A DNA stretch of 64,000 nucleotides from Capra hircus (lineage: Eukaryota; Chordata; Mammalia; Artiodactyla; Bovidae), in the NCBI RefSeq assembly GCF_001704415.2, contig NC_030836.1, positions 29,548,001 to 29,612,000 of the forward strand, given 5' to 3'. How positions within the stretch are numbered: the stretch's first letter is position 1; every line of letters begins with the position of its first letter. Positions 57,095 through 64,000 of this stretch are shown piece by piece. Position numbers and translations under genes: made by a program. The notes beneath the pieces were generated by a model. It had not been told where the DNA came from. It was given only the letters and a program-made list of their open reading frames with translations, and made no database searches.

Positions 57095-57745
57095 CCATCA
57101 GCAGCATTGTGGCAGGCTGCATTCTGCTCCCCATGGTTTGGTCCCCTCCTCCCTTTGCCATGTGACCTATAGTGTTTCCTCAAGGTGGAGTTTCCTTCTT
57201 CATCCCTTCATCAGGCTTGCACCGGCCTTTGCTTTACAACCTGTTTTAGCTGATGGAATATGAAAGAACGTGAGGTATGCCATGTGTGGGCAGATGCTTT
57301 GACCCTAGGTGTCTCATCTGGCTTGGCTAATTTCTTCCCTCTATCATAAGAAAGGAATGTCTCAGAGAGATGTTACTTTTTTACCCAAGGCCCTAAAATG
57401 CAGTTGTGTGGAGTAGAGACACATCCAACCCATAGTTACCTGTGATGATACTGGTGGTGCTGCTGTTAGTCAATCAGTCGTATCCGACTCTTTGTGACCC
57501 CATGGACCCCCACCAGGCTCCTCTGTCTGTGGGCTTCTCCAGGCAAGAATACTGGCATGAGTAGCCATTCCCTTTTCCAGGCTGTTTTCCTGGCCCAGGG
57601 ATTGAATCCAGGTCTCCTCACTGCAGGCAGATTCTTTACCATCTGAGCCACTCGGGAAGCCCTTGCAATGATACTAAGAGGTCAGTATTTCTTGTAGGGT
57701 GCTGAGACTCAGGAGTTGTTTGTTACAGCAGTCAAGCTAATGCAA
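57095..57745 (+). mobile_element. MLT1-like (ERVL-MaLR) solo LTR, split by a SINE
   Basis: Landmarks in order: GCATTCTGCTCCCCATGGTT, CTTTGCCATGTGACCTATAG, AGCTGATGGAATATGAAAGA, CTTGGCTAATTTCTTCCCTC, AAGGAATGTCTCAGAGAGAT; after the SINE, GAGACTCAGGAGTTGTTTGT and ACAGCAGTCAAGCTAATGCA. This is an old LTR with no internal genes attached and is not expected to be active. The boundaries are approximate. Confidence 0.6.
57453..57664 (-). mobile_element. Bov-tA SINE inside the LTR
   Basis: Reverse orientation: GTGCTGCTGTTAGTCAATCA, the Bov-A body, GGGATTGAATCCAGGTCTCC, TTTACCATCTGAGCCACTCG. The flanking repeat RATGATACT lies at 57444-57452 and 57667-57675 (one mismatch). Confidence 0.93.
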
Positions 57746-58969
57746 GTATATATCAAGTGCCACTATATTCTTAGGACTCTGCAGGGTGATTTGGAAGACA
57801 CAGAATTATGAGGCCTGGTTTCTGTTCTCAGAGAGTTTACAAACACAATAAACTCCAAAAGAATTACCGAGAGTACACATTCAGGCATACATTATACACA
57901 GAGAATGTGGGGGCCGCCAGAATTCAGAGGAAAGGAGACCAGAGATGAATACACTCGCTGGGACAATCTTCAAGAATGGGGGAGACCTGGAGAGCAGTGG
58001 GCGGGGTTCACAAGTGGGTAGGTGTCAGGGCCTAGGCAGCAGAAGACCCTCCAAGCCCCTTGTCAGCTGGCCTCAGTGAAAGGAGAGGCATTGTTAGTGT
58101 CTGGATAGCACACACCACTTCACTTTTTCTTCTGCCCGCCGGAGGCAACGATGCTGAGACTTCCACTTTCACGTCTGAAGGAAAATATCTCAGTGTACAA
58201 ATTATCACTTAACAATTAATTATGCAGAGCAAGCAATACACCTGAGACCTCAATATTATGACAGCTTGGAAATTTACTGTTTTCGAACTTAGGATGCAAC
58301 AATTCTTGCCAACTGTAGGTTGAAAAGTAGCAGAAAATTAGATGATTACCTTTTGATCTTGTCTATCCATGGCACACTTGTGGGTCAGTGTAAACACCAC
58401 AAACAGCTCAGCATATGACAATCCAACATCTCACCCCCACCCCCACCCGTAGCCCCTCCCTGCTTCCCGTAGGACTCTGACCTTAAAAACCAACGTTCTT
58501 TAATTAGGCTTTTCCCTCCCCTTCTGCCTTTGGGGAGAAGGGACTGTTATGAGAAAAGATATGATCGCACCATATTGGAGTTCACCAGGCATCTCAAATG
58601 GTTTGGGTTTGATAAAAAAAAAAAAAGCAGATTTCATTGCTGAAATCTTCCCTCCAGAATTTGTAAGCACCATGTGGATATCAAGGGGAATTTCATCAGT
58701 ATGTTTCTGGTTCCTTTACACTTAAATCATTAAAAGATTTTTGAGGGTTTTGAAGTCCAAAAACTCTCCCGAGCTACTCTTTTCCCCCCAGCACATTTTT
58801 CATTTCTTTTCATAAAATTTAGGAAATTGAATTTTAGCTCTGGATTGAAGAGAAAAGAAAAAAGCAGCTGCTTGTCAATGATAGTGGCTAAGGATTTAAA
58901 TCCTCCCAAAAATTGGTCCTGGGGTCCAACTATCTGATGATCACTTATTTATTCTCACTGGGCCCGTAT
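57746..58969. other. Unique non-coding sequence
   Basis: No gene is recognised. 57770-57860 resembles an unnamed ancient repeat (GGAAGACACAGAATTATGAG, CTCAGAGAGTTTACAAAC). An A-run lies at 58614-58626. The rest is AT-rich and repeat-free. Confidence 0.45.
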
Positions 58970-59219
58970 CTCAGATGGTAGTGCACGCATGCTCCGTCAC
59001 TTCAGTTGTGTTCGACTCTTTACAACCCCATGAACTGTAGCTCACCAGGCTCCTCTGTCCATGGAATTTTCTAGGCAAGAATGCTGGAGTGGGTAGCCAT
59101 TTCCTTCTCCAGGAGATCTTCCCAACCCAGGAATTAAACCCATATCTCTTATGTCTCTCGCTCTGGCAGCCAGGCTCTTTACCACTAGTGCCCCCTGGGA
59201 AGTCCCTCAGATGGTAGTG
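58970..59219 (-). mobile_element. Bov-tA SINE with a perfect 14 bp target duplication
   Basis: The element proper is 58984-59205, flanked by identical CTCAGATGGTAGTG at 58970-58983 and 59206-59219. Reverse orientation with a TATGTCTCTCGCTCTGGCAG variant near the tRNA-like end (CCACTAGTGCCCCCTGGGAA). Confidence 0.96.
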
Positions 59220-59525
59220 AAAGTGAAAGTCTCTGTCATGTCCGACTCTTTGCGACCCCATGGACTATATATCCCATGGAATATAGCTCCAGGCCAGAAT
59301 ACTGGAACGGGTAGCCTTTCCCTTCTCCAGGAGGTCTTTCCAACCCAGGGATTGAACCCCGCTCTCCCGCATTGCAGGTGGATTCTTTACCAGTTGAGCC
59401 ACAGGGGAATGCCAAGAATACTGGCGTGAGTAGTCTATCCCTTCTCCAGGGGATCTTTCTGACCCAGGAATGGAACCGGGGTCTCTTGCATTGCAGGTGG
59501 ATTCTTTACCAACTGAGCTACCAGT
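59220..59525 (-). mobile_element. Bov-tA SINE followed by a partial repeat copy
   Basis: 59220-59411 is a reverse Bov-tA with an AAAGTGAAAGTC lead, a scrambled piece near TATATATCCCATGGAATATA, and the tRNA-like end TTTACCAGTTGAGCCACAGG. 59412-59525 repeats only the second half (AAGAATACTGGCGTGAGTAG to TTTACCAACTGAGCTACCAG). This suggests a partial tandem duplication or a second truncated insertion. Confidence 0.88.
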
Positions 59526-60154
59526 TATGATTCTGGAAAAGAGCTCAGGGAACAGAGGCTTTGCTTTACTCTTTGTAGTATCCAGTTTTGTTCAAGAAAA
59601 TCCAGGAGGGCTGGCTAGGATGGAGAGAGAAGTGAAATATCATAATCTGGATGAGGCCTGAGTACCATTCAGCCAAGTCTCTGCCGTGGTGAGGGAAGAT
59701 CCAGCTTGACAGTTTCTAAATCTCTTCTTATGTTCTGTCCTGGTAGCTAATATTGCTTTAGCTGCATTGTAGTCAACTTATTCTTTGTTATGCTTGACAT
59801 AACCTGATCTTCCTCTTAGGTAAAAGCATTTCCCATTTTCCCAATCCCTTGAGAGATCAGAACCTAATCTTGAAATGAATCATACAACTGCTTGTAAATA
59901 TCAAACAGTATCACAAAGAATCCAGTGTGGAGTGTAGACTCCATGACAGCAAAGACCTTATCTACCTTCTTCCTGTCGTATCCTCCAGACCCTGAGCATA
60001 TAGATGAGGAAAAATACTTGTTGAATGAATGAATAAAACTCTAGTCATGTGAAAAATACGTTCAACTTGTTCACAGCACTTCTACACCTACTGATTAATT
60101 GTAACCTACTGCTATTCCAAATGAGTAACATAAATAAAGCCATGCTTTGCTGCT
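59526..60154. other. Unique non-coding sequence
   Basis: No gene is recognised. TGTTGAATGAATGAATAAAA near 60019 resembles an old L2/MIR-type end. Confidence 0.45.
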
Positions 60155-60714
60155 GTGGTTCAGTTGCTCTGTCATGTCTGACTCTTTGCGACCCCATGAA
60201 CTGCAGCATGTCAGGCTTCCCTGTCCACCATCTCCTAAAGTTTGCTCAAACTCATGTCCATTATGTTGGTGATGCCATCCAACCATCTCATCCTCTGCCA
60301 CCCCTTTCTCCTCCTGCCCTCAGTCTTCTCCAGCATCAGTTTTTTCCACTAAGTCAGCTCTTCACATCAGATAATCAAAGTACTGGAGATTCAGCTTCAG
60401 TATCAGTCTTTTCAAAGAATACTCAGGGTTGGTTTCCTTTAGGACGGACTGGTTTGATCTCCTTGATGTCCAAGGAACTCTTCAAGAGTCTTCTCCAGCA
60501 CCACAGTTTAAAAGCATCAGTTCTTTGGCCCTCAGCCTTCTTTATGATCCAACTCTCACATCCATACATGACTACTGGAAAAAACGTAGCTTTGACTAGA
60601 TGGACATTTGTTGGCAAAGTGATGTCTCTGCTCTGTAATATGCTGCCTAGGTTTGCCATAGCTTTCCTTCCAAGGAGCAAGTGTCCTTTCATTCCACAGC
60701 TGTAGTCACTGTCC
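60155..60714 (-). mobile_element. BovB LINE 3' fragment
   Basis: Reverse orientation: CTCTGTCATGTCTGACTCTT (3' end), AGTTTGCTCAAACTCATGTC, TGATGCCATCCAACCATCTC, CAGCATCAGTTTTTTCCACT, GTCTTCTCCAGCACCACAGT, ATCCATACATGACTACTGG, TTTCCTTCCAAGGAGCAAGT. It is 5'-truncated near 60714. The plus-strand 218-codon frame at 60049-60705 is antisense to it and is not a gene. Confidence 0.92.
60423..60692 (-). pseudogene. BovB ORF2 remnant (C-terminal part)
   Basis: This minus-strand frame keeps readable BovB ORF2 landmarks (HLLLGRKAMANL near the start, SRDITLPTNVHLVKA, VVMYGCESWIIKKAE, then LWCWRRLLKSSLD). It covers the region just beyond the catalytic domain, overlapping in family position with 33000-33305. 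It has no RT active site and is a fossil. Confidence 0.8.
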
Positions 60715-60833
60715 TTAATTTACTTATAAGGTAGCTGAATTCCAGATGGGGTATGAGTAATTTAAGATCTTGGAAACTGGAGTAGATTTCAGGTCACCTG
60801 ACCCTCAGCAGGGGCTATTTTTCTCATGTAGAT

Positions 60834-61020
60834 CAGTGTTTCCCAAGGCTTAGCATGCCTCGAGATCACATGGAGAATTTATCAAAACACACAGTTCTGA
60901 GGTCCACCCCCACAGTGTGAATTCAGTAGGTCCAGGAGGACCACCAGAATCTGCATTTCTAATCAGTTCCCAAGTGATTCTGACCCTGCTGGTTCTGGGA
61001 CCACACTTTGAGAACCACTC
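60834..61020 (-). mobile_element. MER5A-like hAT element, near full length
   Basis: It has CAGTGTTTCCCAAGGCTTAG at one end and GGGACCACACTTTGAGAACC at the other, with CAGTTCTGAGGTCCACCCCC, GAATTCAGTAGGTCCAGGAG and GAATCTGCATTTCTAATCAG between. This is the full order of MER5A in reverse. Confidence 0.85.
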
Positions 61021-61284
61021 ATTAGGATCATATCTAAAGAAGAGGAAAGCACAAGTGCACGAGATAGACTATTCTGAACATCCTCTGGCTGTATGATTAG
61101 TTTATCACATTCAACTGACCAGGGTACAGAAAGCCAGCCTGTGAAGACTTTATCCCTCTTCATTAAAACGTTAAACAACAAAGTTACTGATACAGACCAT
61201 GGAATGGGGCATCCCAACTTAGGAATAGTCCACCTAGAAAGAATGGTACGTGGAATTTTACCAAGGAAGAGTCTAGGTCTTGAA
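61021..61284. other. Unique non-coding sequence
   Basis: Nothing recognisable is present. Confidence 0.45.
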
Positions 61285-61420
61285 TAGAAATTTTGGAATT
61301 GGAAAGAACATTAGTAATCACCTGGTCCCATCTGCTCATTTCTACAACTGAAAAAAAAGAAAGTGAAGGTTTAGACAGGTGACTAGGCCTGGCCCAACAT
61401 CCTGGCATCTCCATATATCT
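61285..61420 (+). mobile_element. MIR SINE fragment
   Basis: The order GAACATTAGTAATCACCTGG, CTCATTTCTACAACTGAAAA, AGTGAAGGTTTAGACAGGTG matches the MIR core with divergence. Confidence 0.55.
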
Positions 61421-62386
61421 GATGCTTAAGCTTCAAGCCAATTCAAAGAGGAGCATGGCTTCCCCCAGCCTGCTTCTCCTGCAGGGATAGTCAGTCACTG
61501 TACAACAGTGTTCACATTATATATGTACATTGTGTGGGTAATGAGTGATGATGAACTGGGACAATCCAATTTCCAGTATGAGATTTTTGGTGGCTGCCAT
61601 GATTTCTGGTGGCAACAGATAATCATTTTTCTGCCCTCCACTAATCTCCTAAGCATAGGGATGGAAGTCAGAGTTGGGGTGAGGTTTCTGGAATGAGATG
61701 ATAGAAGCCCTGGGTAGTGGCAGGGGTGGTGGGGGTGGGGGCAGAATCTGCTTCTCCCTGCCATCCAGCTGTGTCTCCGGTTGTTGCCAAACTCTTTCAC
61801 TGGATGTGTGATTACACAGCTTGTGGGGCCAGGGGGCAGAATCGGGACCTGTGACTCCTCTCTTCAAGTTGGTCTTCATAAGACTCCACACGGGTCTCTG
61901 ACACGTGCTGGCATGTGCATTACACGTATCAGAAATACAAGGTTACACGCGATGATAAATGTGCTTCTCAGGGGGACGACAGGGACCTGAGGCAGAGCAG
62001 TTGAAGGACACACGACTTGAGTGAGATGGATGATGCTGACGCAGAAGAGGTGTTTGTCATTCATTTGCTTATAAGGCTGTTCCCTCTCCCCAGTGTGTGT
62101 CCAGCTGAGCCTCAAAATCACTGCTGGATGCCGAGGGCATGTCGTGAATTTCAAGTAAGCAAATAAACATGATTTAGGAGGAGAAGAGGAGAATTTGCCA
62201 CACCACGAAACTTCCCTCTTTATTTATTTTGACAATTTGGTGTCTAATATTTACGACAGTGCTTTAGACTATCCAAGGAGTTTTAGTGTAAGGAGTGAAG
62301 ATTTTGTAAACTGTATTGCTTATTCTCTGACAGGGTGATGAACGAGCTTACAGGTCAGAGGGCAATCATAAGATTTTTAGCTGCTG
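61421..62386. other. Unique non-coding sequence
   Basis: No gene is recognised. A G-rich tract lies at 61719-61742. The frames at 61495-61990 have no domain. Confidence 0.5.
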
Positions 62387-62720
62387 AAACTAGTTAAGGG
62401 AGAGTCCTTTGGACTGCAAGGAGATCAGACCAGTCAATCAGGAAACTAACCCTGAATGATCATTGGAAGGACTGATGCTGAAGCTGAAGCTCCGATACTT
62501 TGGTTACCTGATGGGAAGAGTTGACTCATTGGAAAAGACCCTGAAGCTGGGAAAGATTGAGGGCAAAAGAAGAAGGGAATGACAGGGGAGGAGATGGTTG
62601 GACGGCATCACCGATTCAACGGCCATGAATTTGAGCAAACTCTGGCATGCTCAAAAGTACACGGGGTTGCAAAGAGTTGGACACAATTTAGCTACTAAGA
62701 ACTACACCAAAACTGGTTAA
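62387..62720 (+). mobile_element. BovB LINE 3' end with target duplication
   Basis: The element proper is 62398-62709: GAGTCCTTTGGACTGCAAGG, GGAAGGACTGATGCTGAAGC, GTTGACTCATTGGAAAAGAC, GGACGGCATCACCGATTCAA, then GAGTTGGACACAATTTAGCT. It is flanked by AAACTRGTTAA at 62387-62397 and 62710-62720 (one mismatch). A small deletion lies near GCAAACTCTGGCATGCTC. Confidence 0.93.
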
Positions 62721-63900
62721 ATGACTGCAGTTTGGCATCAATATTCATCACCATCATCACTAATAACTCATGACATATGTTAGGTATATTTACATGAAGA
62801 GATAAAACAATACATTCCTGCCTCCCAGAGGTTTGTAAACTAAGATCAGGTTTGCAGATACATAAAAAGGGTACTCCCATTCTTCATCCTGTGCCCATGG
62901 CAGACATTACTAGCCAAGCATAGTGTTCTTTACCAGCATCTTTTCCTACACTGAACACCAGGCAGCCACTACCAATGGATTGCGGTACATGTGTGCAATC
63001 TTGATTGATGTACATTAGTGAAGAATGGGCAGCTGGACCCGCAAGACATTCTTATGACACTAGATGGGGGGGTATACAGACCCAAGGAAACACAATTTTT
63101 TAACATCAACTTAGGTTTCCACACCTTCGAGTACTTAACAAACATATGATTTTTAGCATTGAGGCATGGAAGCTCTGTGGGTTTCAATACATCTGATCCC
63201 TCAGTGTGGATGCTCTTGCGATGTGGGTGGGAGAGAGCTCGTGGGAGGTGTAGCCATCAGGAGCAGTTTTGCCCCTAAGATAAGAGAAGCCCGGCCCTCT
63301 GCTTAAACACTGATCACAGCCCCCCATGCCCTCCTCACTTCCTTTTGTAGTTCAGTTGAGTAGTTAAAATCACTTCTGTTAAACTAGTGTGGTTGGCTCA
63401 ATAAGCCAAGGGCAAGTTTATGGATCTGGAGGATGGAAACTCCTTTAAACACCAGCAGTTCTAGCCACGGTCAGGAATAACAATTAGAATAATTGATAAC
63501 CAGGTCCTTGATGTCAGGCCACTGCCCAAGGCCTCGACATGTGGGCGGTGAGCCTACTCCTCTGGCTGAGGGAGATAACAGAGCTGCTGTCCGGACGTTC
63601 TGGGTGCTCAAGCTGCTGTGGCTGGGACATGCTTCAGTTCATCGAGGCCTAATGTGCAGAAGCTTTTTAAATTCCCATAGCCAGCTGTGCTCTGGAAAAG
63701 AAGCACTTTTCCTGAGAGGGGCTGAATCAGAACGCGTGGCTTTCGGAGTAGATGTGGAGAAGTTTTAGGGTGTAAGGTTCCAGGGAGGACTGGCAAGGAG
63801 CTGCTGGAGCAGGTGGAGTGTTGACCACATGGGACCAGTTCAGTTAGCATGGCAACAGCAAGTGCAGGTCACAGTTGTTGCTACCTAGGGATGCGCCATT
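62721..63900. other. Unique non-coding sequence
   Basis: No gene or repeat is recognised. Frames at 62969-63187 and 63493-63850 have no recognisable product. Confidence 0.5.
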
Positions 63901-64000
63901 AGAGAAGGTGATGGCACCCCACTCCAGTACTCTTGCCTGGAAAATCCCATGGATGGAGGAGCCTGATAGGCTGCAATCCATAGAGTCTTGAAGAGTCGGA
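63901..64000 (+). mobile_element. Bov-A/Bov-A2 SINE, cut by the window edge
   Basis: GAGAAGGTGATGGCACCCCA, CTCTTGCCTGGAAAATCCCA, GAGGAGCCTGATAGGCTGCA and GAAGAGTCGGA form the first Bov-A monomer. Whether a second monomer follows lies outside the window. Confidence 0.92.

Noticed and set aside
60049..60705. 218-codon plus-strand frame
   Set aside because: It runs antisense through the BovB fragment, whose real coding remnant is on the minus strand.

Overview
The window is non-coding nuclear DNA from a pecoran ruminant (cattle, sheep, goat, deer or a relative). The evidence is the repeat content. It carries about thirty copies of the ruminant Bov-A, Bov-A2 and Bov-tA SINEs, six fragments of the RTE-type LINE BovB, three cetartiodactyl CHR-type tRNA SINEs and several ruminant L1 3' ends. 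These lie on an older mammalian layer of MIR, L2-like, L1M, MER5A, Tigger/MER2-like and hAT-type remnants plus an MLT1-like LTR. Nothing in the sequence lets me choose between cattle, sheep, goat or deer.

I found no protein-coding gene, no convincing exon and no RNA gene. The long open frames are artefacts. The 420 aa and 212-264 aa frames near 33.6-34.8 kb read a TG/CA minisatellite on each strand. The 218 aa frame near 60 kb is antisense to a BovB fragment. Many frames of 60-130 aa read through Bov-A/Bov-tA copies. Two stretches (33000-33305 and 60423-60692) are real but dead remnants of the BovB reverse transcriptase gene.

Layout. 1-8 kb is mostly unique sequence with a Tigger-like remnant, MIRs, one Bov-tA and a perfect 12 bp inverted repeat (479-512). 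8.6-13.6 kb holds three copies of one hAT-type element (one split by a Bov-tA), a Tigger-like element split by another SINE, and a BovB 3' end. 13.6-18.5 kb is AT-rich and repeat-poor, with two candidate conserved non-coding blocks. 18.5-23.5 kb contains ruminant L1 3' ends in both orientations, Bov-tA copies, MER5A and two CHR SINEs. 25.8-28.9 kb holds a tandem Bov-A array, an inverted SINE pair and an L1M remnant. 32.5-34.4 kb is a 1 kb BovB fragment flanked on both sides by TG-rich repeat DNA. 34.4-64 kb alternates unique blocks with isolated SINEs, an old L1M, an MLT1-like LTR split by a SINE, and BovB pieces in both orientations.

Since there are no genes, there is no pathway to describe. 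What can be read is insertion history: target-site duplications can be placed for many young SINEs, and older elements are split by younger ones. The best candidates for function are repeat-poor AT-rich blocks rich in TAAT, CAAT and PBX/MEIS-like motifs (about 14990-15350, 16880-17640, 29150-29560, 35020-35290, 46020-46500). They suggest a gene desert with possible enhancers, but that is inference and needs cross-species alignment. I found no previously undescribed biological system.
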